DNA of 5,156 bases from Clostridia bacterium (GCA_900757335.1 CAAENL010000151.1:1-5156), one strand, 5' to 3'; counted from the first letter of the stretch, positions 1-4,902 are shown. The notes: generated from the sequence alone by a model not told the origin. Numbers and translations are program-made.

Positions 1-81
1 AACATTTTTATATAATTCCGTTTTTTATTACTCGATTTTTTCTATTGTTTCTATTGCTTTTATTTCCTTTTTATTGTAAAA

Positions 82-87
82 TATAAT
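82..87 (+). promoter_or_regulatory. putative -10 box for tRNA-Lys
   Basis: A perfect TATAAT lies 11 bases before the tRNA 5' end, a sensible distance for a tRNA promoter. No good -35 hexamer is found 16-18 bases upstream; the best match, TTGCTT at 54-59, is 22 bases away, which is too far. The call rests on the -10 match and position only, in a very AT-rich stretch where such matches are common. Confidence 0.4.
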
Positions 88-98
88 TGTAGTTTTGA

Positions 99-174
99 GC
101 ACCATTAGCTCAGTTGGTAGAGCACCTGACTCTTAATCAGGGTGTCCGGGGTTCGAGCCCCCGATGGTGTACCA
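99..174 (+). tRNA. tRNA-Lys (anticodon CTT)
   Basis: A complete 76-nt cloverleaf. The acceptor stem is 99-105 paired with 164-170, with a G-U at the first pair. The D stem is GCTC/GAGC (108-111 with 120-123), the anticodon stem is CCTGA/TCAGG (125-129 with 137-141), and the loop CTCTTAA places the anticodon CTT at 132-134. The T stem is CGGGG/CCCCG with a TTCGAGC loop at 152-158. The discriminator is A171 and the CCA end (172-174) is encoded. It decodes AAG. It stands alone, with a terminator directly after it. Confidence 0.97.
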
Positions 175-182
175 TGTCAATT

Positions 183-207
183 GGCCTGAGAAATCAGGTC
201 TTTTTTT
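183..207 (+). terminator. intrinsic terminator of tRNA-Lys
   Basis: A seven-pair stem, GGCCTGA with TCAGGTC (183-189 with 194-200, including one G-T pair), closes on a GAAA tetraloop at 190-193. Seven T residues follow at 201-207. This is a textbook rho-independent terminator placed 9 nt after the tRNA CCA end. Confidence 0.92.
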
Positions 208-429
208 GTGACCAAATTTCAATGACTATTTTTTATATTTAAATTTATTTAACAAATTTTTGTTAAAAGAAATTCTCTTATAATTTAATATTCTATTTCA
301 AACATTATTTTTTAAAGCTTTTTCATGTTCAATTTAAGATAATAGTACTTTTAACTTTTTTAATAAGTAATATATAGTTTTGCTTTTATTTATCCAATAT
401 GACTAACCAAAAAAATTTGTAAAACGAAC
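208..429. other. AT-rich non-coding spacer
   Basis: No open frame with a ribosome binding site is seen on either strand in these 222 bases. The only structure noted is a 20-base inverted repeat at 248-267 (TTTAACAAA, two T, TTTGTTAAA). Its centre is too tight for an RNA hairpin, so it would have to be a DNA site, if it is anything. Confidence 0.6.
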
Positions 430-458
430 TTGACATAGTGATATTATGATGTTATACT
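430..458 (+). promoter_or_regulatory. sigma-A-type promoter of the regulator gene
   Basis: TTGACA at 430-435 is a perfect -35 box. TATACT at 453-458 is a -10 box with one mismatch. The spacer is exactly 17 bases. Transcription should begin near 465, inside the palindrome that follows, and 20-30 bases before the TTG start of the HTH gene. Confidence 0.85.
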
Positions 459-462
459 ATAA

Positions 463-482
463 AAGTAAAGTTAACTTTACTT
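463..482. promoter_or_regulatory. 20-bp perfect palindrome, likely operator
   Basis: AAGTAAAGTTAACTTTACTT is its own reverse complement over all 20 bases. It lies four bases after the -10 box, over the expected transcription start and directly before the Shine-Dalgarno sequence. A dimeric Xre-family repressor bound here would block initiation. The simplest reading is autoregulation by the HTH protein encoded just downstream. That partner assignment is inference from position. Confidence 0.75.
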
Positions 483-495
483 AGGAGATGATATC

Positions 496-699
496 TTGAA
501 AAATAATCTTGAAAAAATGAGAAAAGAAAGGGGACTAAAACAGGAAGATTTGGCTGATATTTTAGAAGTTTCCAGACAAACAATATGTTCTCTGGAAAAC
601 GGCAGATACAACCCCTCGATTATATTGGCGTTTAAAATTGCTAAATTTTTTGATACTTACATAGAGAATATTTTTATTTACGAGGATGATGAAAAATGA
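496..699 (+). CDS. YozG-like Xre-family HTH transcriptional regulator
   Basis: A 67-residue protein made almost entirely of a Cro/C1-type helix-turn-helix. Helix 1 is about residues 4-13. The HTH proper runs from KQEDLADIL (about 15-23) through the turn to the recognition helix SRQTICSLENGRYNPS (about 26-41). The core closes with FKIAKFFDTYIENIF. It matches the small solo HTH_3 regulators (YozG-like) that usually sit beside a small membrane protein gene, as here. The start is TTG, chosen because AGGAG at 483-487 sits eight bases upstream; the next ATG, eight codons in, would cut helix 1. Its TGA stop overlaps the ATG of the next gene, so the two are translationally coupled. It is a DNA-binding cytoplasmic protein, probably a repressor acting on the palindrome at its own promoter; the inducing signal is unknown. 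Confidence 0.92.
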   Translation: MKNNLEKMRKERGLKQEDLADILEVSRQTICSLENGRYNPSIILAFKIAKFFDTYIENIFIYEDDEK

Positions 700-1112
700 A
701 AAATAAAAAAATGCTATACATGATTATAGCCGGAATTGCTATAATTTTATGTGGAATATGTTTATTATTATCTGATAAATCTAATGACGGAGCACAAGGA
801 TTACTGTTTGGCATAGGTTCCGGTTTGTTAGGAGCAGGTATAGCATACTCTATCAGTAAAAATATTTATAGAAAAAATTTTGAATTATATAAAAAAGTAA
901 CAATATAACAAAATGATGAAAGAAATATTGACATAAAAAATAAAGCACAAGCTAAGGCAGGAATAATACTCATGTATTTAAACTTTATATTAGCTATGCT
1001 GATGGGAGCCTATAAAATTGCTTTGTGGGCAACACTATCTTTGATATTAATTAATTTAATATATTCATTTTGTATTATATTTTTCATTAATAAGTTTAAT
1101 AAGCAAGGTTGA
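696..1112 (+). pseudogene. small multi-pass membrane protein, split by in-frame TAA
   Basis: The first reading frame (696-908, 70 aa) has two hydrophobic segments, about residues 7-26 and 33-52, then a basic linker. It ends at TAA 906-908. The same frame then stays open for 67 more codons to TGA at 1110-1112. That part encodes a QNDERNIDIKNKAQAKAG segment and two more hydrophobic stretches. Together they give a protein of about 138 residues with four membrane passes and a central DERN..I..KA motif. That architecture is typical of the small membrane proteins (DUF2178-like) encoded next to YozG-like regulators. The family name is from memory and not certain. A single substitution producing TAA explains everything, with no frameshift needed. 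If only the first half is made, it would be a two-pass peptide lacking the motif. Its ATG overlaps the stop of the regulator. Confidence 0.75.
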
Positions 1113-1130
1113 CGTGTTTGTCAATCTTTT
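1105..1130 (+). terminator. hairpin terminator after the regulator unit
   Basis: GGTTGAC at 1107-1113 pairs with GTCAATC at 1120-1126 (one G-T pair) around a six-base loop. Two A-T pairs extend the stem outward at 1105-1106 with 1127-1128. A short T run (1127-1130) follows. The stem overlaps the TGA stop of the membrane gene. It is a weaker terminator than the one after the tRNA because the T tract is only four bases long. Confidence 0.6.
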
Positions 1131-1294
1131 ATAATAACCAAAATAATCACGATAAAAACTACGGACAAGATATATAAAAATTACTTGTTCATATCATTGC
1201 CAAATTCATTGCTGTTATTAAACTTATTGGAAAGGAGCACCGTTTTTTTGTAAGTTGTTATCTTATCCTTACTGTAATTTTTTTAATCTGTGCA
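1131..1294. other. non-coding gap between the regulator unit and the array
   Basis: No convincing gene lies here. On the minus strand one frame (about 1181-1279) is open without any start codon and ends at TAA. Another begins at the leftover B-gene ATG (1302) and stops after 14 codons at 1258. Neither is supported. This stretch is where homology to the array units stops, so it is probably the original flanking DNA. Confidence 0.5.
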
Positions 1295-1350
1295 TTTGCC
1301 ATTTTATTTATTTCCTTGGCCGTTATTGGACACTTTAAAGTGCCTTAGAT
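1295..1350 (-). pseudogene. array edge: leftover start of a B-family gene and leader
   Basis: This piece aligns without gaps to 4879-4934, the spacer between A4 and B2 plus the B2 start codon. It includes the palindrome CACTTTAAAGTG and, read on the minus strand, a ribosome binding site followed by ATG GCA AA, the first codons of B2. After that the match is lost. Reading on from the ATG gives only 14 codons (1302 down to 1258). A B-family gene therefore once followed A1 and has been deleted or replaced, which marks the end of the array. Confidence 0.75.
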
Positions 1351-1884
1351 TTAAGAAAATATCCATTCCCATGAAACTTCGTGTTTTTCCTCATCATTTT
1401 CTGCTTTTGATTTTACTATTTCAAGTTTTTCAAAAACGGTTTTATCGTTACCTTGAAAATCCTTAATATTTTTGCTTTGAATAATTTCTCCTGTTTCGTA
1501 ATTTAGTTTCGTGTACCCTTTTTTGCCCAATGAGTAAACGCATGGAGATGAAGAAGAACGAGTAAAATATCTTATTTCATCAATGCAATTATTTTTATCT
1601 ATGTCAAATAATTCCCATGTACGAATCTCTTTTCCGTCATCTTCAACCCAAAACCCTTTTTCTACAGCAAATTGTTTCCTCTTACCAAATGATTTTATTG
1701 TTTTTCTTCCATCCTGATATATTATTTTGCCGTCTTCATCGTATATGGGATCAGTGTGTATAGCGTCAACTATTTTTGTCAAAATAATAGGAAAAAAATC
1801 GGGTAATACCATAATATATGCACCTCCTATAATAAGTAAAATTATGCCTAAAATTTTAATAATATTTTTCTTAAAAATTTTCAT
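1351..1884 (-). CDS. A-family putative immunity protein, membrane-anchored (A1)
   Basis: A 177-residue protein of a family I cannot name. A basic N-terminus (MKIFKKNIIK) precedes a hydrophobic segment at about 11-27 and a second hydrophobic patch to about 39. By the positive-inside rule, the remaining 135 residues face outside the membrane. That domain has DGRKTIKSFGKRKQF (58-72), a variable middle (73-100), the conserved IDEIRYFTRSSSSPCVYSLG (101-120), then GYTKLNYETGEII and a KDFQGNDKTVFEK segment, and it ends in SWEWIFS. ATG was chosen because the embedded GGAG at 1890-1893 sits five bases upstream and because A2 and A3 start at the same place. It follows a toxin-tail remnant directly (stop TAA, then ATG). 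The immunity role is inferred from that arrangement and the multi-copy array. Its middle is longer than in A2 and A3. Confidence 0.8.
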   Translation of the reverse strand: MKIFKKNIIKILGIILLIIGGAYIMVLPDFFPIILTKIVDAIHTDPIYDEDGKIIYQDGRKTIKSFGKRKQFAVEKGFWVEDDGKEIRTWELFDIDKNNCIDEIRYFTRSSSSPCVYSLGKKGYTKLNYETGEIIQSKNIKDFQGNDKTVFEKLEIVKSKAENDEEKHEVSWEWIFS

Positions 1885-1998
1885 TTATACTCCTTCAAAA
1901 ATATGTGTAAATTCAACTTCAGTTACAAACTCTGTCATCATGCCATTTCGTTGCATAGCTTCACCTAAATTATCTGTAAAATAACTTATATTTCTTAA
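1885..1998 (-). pseudogene. toxin C-terminal remnant, in frame, upstream of A1
   Basis: Read on the minus strand, an open frame with no start codon encodes LRNISYFTDNLGEAMQR followed by NGMMTEFVTEVEFTHIFEGV and TAA. The last 28 residues are identical to the end of the longer toxin module at 3042-3746, apart from one position at the upstream edge. The first residues (LRN.. against FRN..) are related but three residues shorter, so the tail comes from a sister allele. Its upstream end overlaps the stop codon of B1. It cannot be translated by itself, but its last codons provide the ribosome binding site of A1. Confidence 0.85.
1890..1893 (-). promoter_or_regulatory. A1 ribosome binding site inside toxin-tail codons
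   Basis: On the minus strand the toxin frame ends GAA GGA GTA TAA and the next three bases are the ATG of A1. The GGAG formed by the Gly and Val codons is the Shine-Dalgarno sequence, five bases before the start. The same layout occurs at 3047-3050 for A2. At 4320-4324 for A3 the codons are GAG GGA TTA. Confidence 0.85.
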
Positions 1999-2462
1999 TC
2001 AAAGGCTTTGAAAATTTCTTTGTCTTCTTCCGAAAAATCATTAATGTTTTCGCTTTGAACAACTTCATCTGTCTCGTAATTTAATTTAGTGTATCCTTTT
2101 TTGTTTCCTATTACGTACAAACATGGGGATATTTCTTTGTATTTCTCGATATCCCTTTCCAATGATTTACTGTTATCCCTATCATACAAACTCAATCTAG
2201 CCTTTTTGAATGTTGTTTGTTCATTTTTATCGAGTGAAAATCTTAAGATTGCAAATTCTTTTCTAGCTCCGAATGATCTTATTGTTTTACGACCATCAGA
2301 ATATACTTTTTCAGTAATACTTTGGCTCGGCTGATTCTTTTCTTTAAGTTCTTCGCGAATGGCTGCAATTCCCATGCCGACTAAAATAAAGCCAACCAAA
2401 AGAATTGGTAACGATATTAAAACCAAAATTGATATTAACATCCACTTAAAAAATTTTGACAT
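1995..2462 (-). CDS. B-family putative immunity protein, membrane-anchored (B1)
   Basis: A 155-residue protein. The start at 2462 (MSKFFKW) is preferred over an ATG eight codons upstream because GGAG lies eight bases before it at 2471-2474, with the same spacing as in B2, and because the proteins align from this point. Residues about 8-34 form one long hydrophobic segment after a basic start, which predicts an N-in/C-out anchor. A charged linker (EKNQPSQSITEKVYSDGR) leads to an outer domain with DGRKTIRSFGARKEF, a divergent middle (71-108) and PCLYVIGNKKGYTKLNYET, ending NDFSEEDKEIFKAFD. The core clearly matches family A, so A and B are paralogues with different anchors. It lies 48 bases downstream of the A2 stop on the same strand. 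The function, immunity to a variant toxin, is inferred from context. Confidence 0.8.
   Translation of the reverse strand: MSKFFKWMLISILVLISLPILLVGFILVGMGIAAIREELKEKNQPSQSITEKVYSDGRKTIRSFGARKEFAILRFSLDKNEQTTFKKARLSLYDRDNSKSLERDIEKYKEISPCLYVIGNKKGYTKLNYETDEVVQSENINDFSEEDKEIFKAFD
2367..2458 (-). repeat. 92-bp identical repeat, copy 1 (B-gene 5' end)
   Basis: These 92 bases are identical to 4791-4882 and encode the membrane anchor of B1 and B2. The downstream parts of the two genes differ much more, so the anchor has been kept identical or copied recently by recombination. Such a block can serve as a crossover site between array units. Confidence 0.9.
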
Positions 2463-2510
2463 TTCATTTACTCCCATTGCCGTCATTGAACATTTTTCGG
2501 TGCCTTAGAT

Positions 2511-3041
2511 TTAAGAAAATATACTTTCCCACGAAATTTCATATTTTTCCTGGTCATTTTTTGCTTTTGATTTTGCTATTTTAAGCTTTTCGAAAACAGT
2601 TTTATCGTCACCTTGAAAATCGTTAATATTTCTGCTTTGAGTAATTTCGCCTGTTTCGTAATTTAGTCTTGTGTACCCTTTTTTGCCCAATGAGTAAACG
2701 CATGGAGATGAAGAAGAACGGGTAAAATATCTTATTTCATCGATACAGTCATGCTTATCTCTATCACATAATAGCCAACTTACCTTATTGTTAAATTTGC
2801 TCTTCTTTATGTCGAACTCTTTCCTTTTTCCAAAAGAAGCAATCGTATAGTGCCCGTCCTGATGTATTATATTCTCATTTTCATCTTTTTCTGATTCTGA
2901 GAGCCATTCTTCCATCGCTTTAATACCATGTGCTGCAAGTATAACGAAAACTTTAGGCCATACCAAGATAAACGCTCCTACACCTGCAGTTAATAAAATT
3001 GTTCTTAAAATTTTAACAATATTACTATTAAAAATTCTCAT
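2511..3041 (-). CDS. A-family putative immunity protein beside the long toxin module (A2)
   Basis: A 176-residue A-family protein whose ATG directly abuts the stop codon of the longer toxin module, making it the best candidate cognate immunity protein. The ribosome binding site GGAG at 3047-3050 lies within the toxin's last codons. A hydrophobic anchor spans about residues 11-37 after MRIFNSNIVK. The linker (38-60, EEWLSESEKDENENIIHQ) is very different from those of A1 and A3. DGHYTIASFGKRKEF starts at 62, a short variable middle (DIKKSKFNNKVSWLLCDRDKHDC) follows, and from IDEIRYFTRSSSSPCVYSLG on it is nearly the same as A1. It ends SWESIFS. The family is not one I recognise. Immunity is inferred from position and copy number. 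Confidence 0.82.
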   Translation of the reverse strand: MRIFNSNIVKILRTILLTAGVGAFILVWPKVFVILAAHGIKAMEEWLSESEKDENENIIHQDGHYTIASFGKRKEFDIKKSKFNNKVSWLLCDRDKHDCIDEIRYFTRSSSSPCVYSLGKKGYTRLNYETGEITQSRNINDFQGDDKTVFEKLKIAKSKAKNDQEKYEISWESIFS

Positions 3042-3746
3042 TTATACTCCTTCAAAAATATGTGTAAATTCAACTTCAGTTACAAACTCTGTCATCATGC
3101 CATTTCGTTGCATGGCTTCGCCTAAATTATTTGCAAGATCTGTGAATTCTAAACTGTTTCTAAATTGTGTAAAGTCATACTTATCTCTTAATCTTACTTT
3201 GATTTCCCATTTCCCATATTCTAATTTTTTACCCTCAAGCCACAGATAAGCGTTTTGAACAGAGTAGTGAAGATTAGCTTCGTGCGGTTTAAATTCAATA
3301 GATGTTTCGCCCGAATTAAAATCAACTCCATTTTTGGTATACTCTTTTATTTTTTCTTTAAGTGTATTGGAGTGTTTCATTTCTTCAATTAACATATTTT
3401 TCACTTTTTCAGGTAATTCCTTTCCGTTTCCATACATACCCCAATTAAATAATTCTTTAGCTATAAACCATTTTTTAATTTGTAAGAAGGAAGTACCCGC
3501 TGCCCAAATCGCGAATTTTACAAAATTATAAAATGGTGGTATTAACTTTTCTGTAGGGCCAATCTGAGCCAAGAGTTCAAAAGCAACATTAAAAGCTATA
3601 ACAATTTGTTCCCATGTACTTCCGTCTTTTTCTGCGTGAGCCCTTGGAATCATTGTACATCCGCAGTTAGGATGAAAGGGTTGGGCAGTTTCACCTATTT
3701 TCAAGTCGGCTATGTTAAAAGGATGGTTTTTTGATTTTGCTGCCAT
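3042..3746 (-). CDS. orphan toxin module: MuF-like end fused to putative C-terminal toxin domain
   Basis: The frame gives 234 residues from its only ATG. No Shine-Dalgarno sequence precedes that ATG, and the frame stays open upstream to 3779, encoding LKLTTCEKCRE before an in-frame TAA at 3780-3782. CEKCREM plus HPNCGC (25-30) is the end of a phage MuF/SPP1 gp7-type minor head protein, whose last region usually reads C..CR ... HPxCRC. The annotated start would thus split a Cys motif, so this is most likely a 5'-truncated cassette. After the MuF end come an acidic turn, hydrophobic/amphipathic helices (about 45-63 and 68-96) and a charged helix (110-139). The C-terminal domain has NLHYSVQNAYLWLEG (158-172), RDKYDF (187-192) and NNLGEAMQRNGMMTEF (206-221). 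The toxin activity is inferred. DxYDF vaguely recalls colicin M-type lipid II hydrolases, but the following His-Arg pair is not obvious. Confidence 0.7.
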   Translation of the reverse strand: MAAKSKNHPFNIADLKIGETAQPFHPNCGCTMIPRAHAEKDGSTWEQIVIAFNVAFELLAQIGPTEKLIPPFYNFVKFAIWAAGTSFLQIKKWFIAKELFNWGMYGNGKELPEKVKNMLIEEMKHSNTLKEKIKEYTKNGVDFNSGETSIEFKPHEANLHYSVQNAYLWLEGKKLEYGKWEIKVRLRDKYDFTQFRNSLEFTDLANNLGEAMQRNGMMTEFVTEVEFTHIFEGV

Positions 3747-3791
3747 TTCACGGCATTTTTCACAAGTGGTTAGTTTTAATTACATTTAAAT
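3747..3791 (-). other. junction between A3 and the truncated toxin module
   Basis: In the other A-to-next-gene spacers the A stop is followed (minus strand) by a shared leader, ATCTAAGGCAC. After A3 this leader is missing: homology stops within a few bases of the A3 stop and MuF-like coding sequence begins by 3779. This is the point where the toxin gene was cut and joined into the array. Confidence 0.65.
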
Positions 3792-4313
3792 TTAAGAAAA
3801 TATCCATTCCCATGAAACTTCGAATTTTTCTTGGTCATTTTCTGCTTTTGATTTTGTCAATTCAAGCTTTTCAAAAACAGTTTTATCGTCACCTTGAAAA
3901 TCATTAATATTTTTGCTTTGAATAATTTCTCCTGTTTCGTAATTTAGTTTCGTGTAACCTTTTTCGCCCAATGAGTAGACGCAGGGAGATGAAGAAGAAC
4001 GAGTAAAATATCTTATTTTGTCAATGCCGTTATTTTCATCTCTGTCAAATAAAATCCAACTTACTTCATTTTTAGATCCGTTTCTCCATATGTGGAACTC
4101 TTTTCTTTTTCCAAAAGAAGCAATTGTATGACGACCATCCCGATATATCATTTTACCATCTTTATCATATGTAGGATCAGTGGGTATAGCGTCAACTATT
4201 TTTGTCAAAATCACAAAAAGAAATTTAGGTAATGCCATAGCAGATACACTTCCTCCTATAATAAGTAAAGTTATACCTAAAATTTTAATAATACTATTCT
4301 TAAAAATTTTCAT
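3792..4313 (-). CDS. A-family putative immunity protein, membrane-anchored (A3)
   Basis: A 173-residue A-family protein. MKIFKNSIIK is followed by a hydrophobic anchor (about 11-39) that is close to that of A1, and the linker PTDPTYDKDGKMIYRDG also matches A1. The variable middle (HIWRNGSKNEVSWILFDRDENNG), however, is nearer to A2 (both have VSW.L.DRD), so the gene is a mosaic of the other two. The rest (RYFTRSSSSPCVYSLGEKGYTKLNYETGEII ... SWEWIFS, in part) is nearly invariant. The start ATG follows the stop of toxin-tail remnant 2 directly, with AGGGA at 4320-4324 as its ribosome binding site. The next gene downstream on its strand is the truncated toxin module. The predicted topology is single pass with the C-terminal domain outside. 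Function is inferred from context. Confidence 0.8.
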   Translation of the reverse strand: MKIFKNSIIKILGITLLIIGGSVSAMALPKFLFVILTKIVDAIPTDPTYDKDGKMIYRDGRHTIASFGKRKEFHIWRNGSKNEVSWILFDRDENNGIDKIRYFTRSSSSPCVYSLGEKGYTKLNYETGEIIQSKNINDFQGDDKTVFEKLELTKSKAENDQEKFEVSWEWIFS

Positions 4314-4427
4314 TTATAATCCCTCAAAAATATGTGTAAATTCAACTTCAGTTACAAACTCTGTCATCATTCCATTTCGTTGCATGGCTTCGCCTAAATT
4401 ATTTGCAAAATAACGGATATTTCTTAA
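4314..4427 (-). pseudogene. toxin C-terminal remnant, in frame, upstream of A3
   Basis: On the minus strand the frame reads KLRNIRYFANNLGEAMQR, then NGMMTEFVTEVEFTHIFEGL and TAA, followed at once by the A3 ATG. It matches the end of the longer toxin module but has L for V at the last residue and, like remnant 1, LRNI.YF in place of FRNSLEFTDL. Both remnants therefore derive from another toxin allele, cut at nearly the same site just after the position of the DKYDFT motif. No start codon or ribosome binding site precedes it. Confidence 0.85.
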
Positions 4428-4443
4428 TTTTAATATTTCTTAA
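4417..4443. repeat. 11-bp direct repeat at the B2/remnant junction
   Basis: ATATTTCTTAA occurs at 4417-4427 and again at 4433-4443, a 16-base period. One copy spans the B2 stop codon, the other the start of remnant 2. B1 and remnant 1 share a single overlapping copy at 1988-1998. The word is common to the end of B genes and the toxin-tail codons, so it is a likely microhomology used at the fusion. Confidence 0.75.
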
Positions 4444-4886
4444 TCAAAGGCTTTGAAAATTTCTTTGTCCTCTTCAGAAAAATCGTCAATATTTTTGCTT
4501 TGAGTAACTTCGCTCGTCTCGTAATTTAATTTAGTGAAGCCTTTTTCTCCTATGGTGTACACGCAAGATAAAATTTCTTTATATTTTTCTATATAATCTA
4601 TGGTTGCTTCTGGCCCGGATTTTTTTCTATCAATTAAACATTTTGTGGTTTCTCCATCCCAAACACCTTTTTCAATTGAAAATCTCTTGTTGCCAAATGA
4701 AACAATTGTGTGACGACCATCGGAATATACTTTTTCCGTAATACTCTGGCTCGGTTGATTTTTTTCTTTATACTCATCGTGGATAGCTATAATTCCCATG
4801 CCGACTAAAATAAAGCCAACCAAAAGAATTGGTAACGATATTAAAACCAAAATTGATATTAACATCCACTTAAAAAATTTTGCCAT
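4440..4886 (-). CDS. B-family putative immunity protein, membrane-anchored (B2)
   Basis: A 148-residue protein. The ATG at 4886 has GGAG eight bases upstream (4895-4898). The anchor (residues about 8-34) and the linker EKNQPSQSITEKVYSDGR are essentially identical to B1. The outer domain has DGRHTIVSFGNKRF, a variable middle (69-95, with EKGVW and CLIDRKKSGPEA), then YIEKYKEILSCVYTIGEKGFTKLNYET and DDFSEEDKEIFKAFD. The variable middle is shorter than in B1. The EKGxW word is shared with A1 (EKGFW), not with B1. It lies between A4 (48 bases upstream) and toxin-tail remnant 2 and is probably cotranscribed with both. I do not recognise the family; the immunity role is inferred from the array. Confidence 0.8.
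   Translation of the reverse strand: MAKFFKWMLISILVLISLPILLVGFILVGMGIIAIHDEYKEKNQPSQSITEKVYSDGRHTIVSFGNKRFSIEKGVWDGETTKCLIDRKKSGPEATIDYIEKYKEILSCVYTIGEKGFTKLNYETSEVTQSKNIDDFSEEDKEIFKAFD
4791..4882 (-). repeat. 92-bp identical repeat, copy 2 (B-gene 5' end)
   Basis: Identical over all 92 bases to 2367-2458. It covers codons for the anchor of B2, beginning two codons after the start. The distance between the two copies, 2424 bases, is the array period in this part. Confidence 0.9.
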
Positions 4887-4902
4887 TTTATTTGCTCCTA
4901 TT

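Noticed and set aside
248..267. 20-base inverted repeat TTTAACAAA-TT-TTTGTTAAA in the spacer after the tRNA
   Set aside because: It is all but pure A/T with a two-base centre, not next to a promoter or gene start. It cannot be told from background, so it is noted only in the spacer entry.
1089..1228. 14-bp inverted repeat (1089-1102 and 1215-1228), coding for NKFN on opposite strands
   Set aside because: Both arms are almost pure A/T, no homology extends beyond them, and no mobile element ends or target duplications are seen. Chance is likely.
1258..1302. A 14-codon minus-strand frame with a ribosome binding site
   Set aside because: It starts at the leftover B-gene start codon and then reads into unrelated flanking DNA. 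It is better explained as a recombination scar.
1727..1984. Plus-strand open frame of 85 codons across A1 and remnant 1; similar ones at 2089-2334, 3334-3531 and 4180-4413
   Set aside because: They run antisense to well-supported genes and lack ribosome binding sites. The similarity between the first and last only reflects the repeated minus-strand sequence beneath them.
2463..2486. An upstream ATG giving B1 eight extra residues (MTAMGVNE)
   Set aside because: It would place the ribosome binding site inside the coding region. The B2 start and the eight-base spacing support the ATG at 2462.
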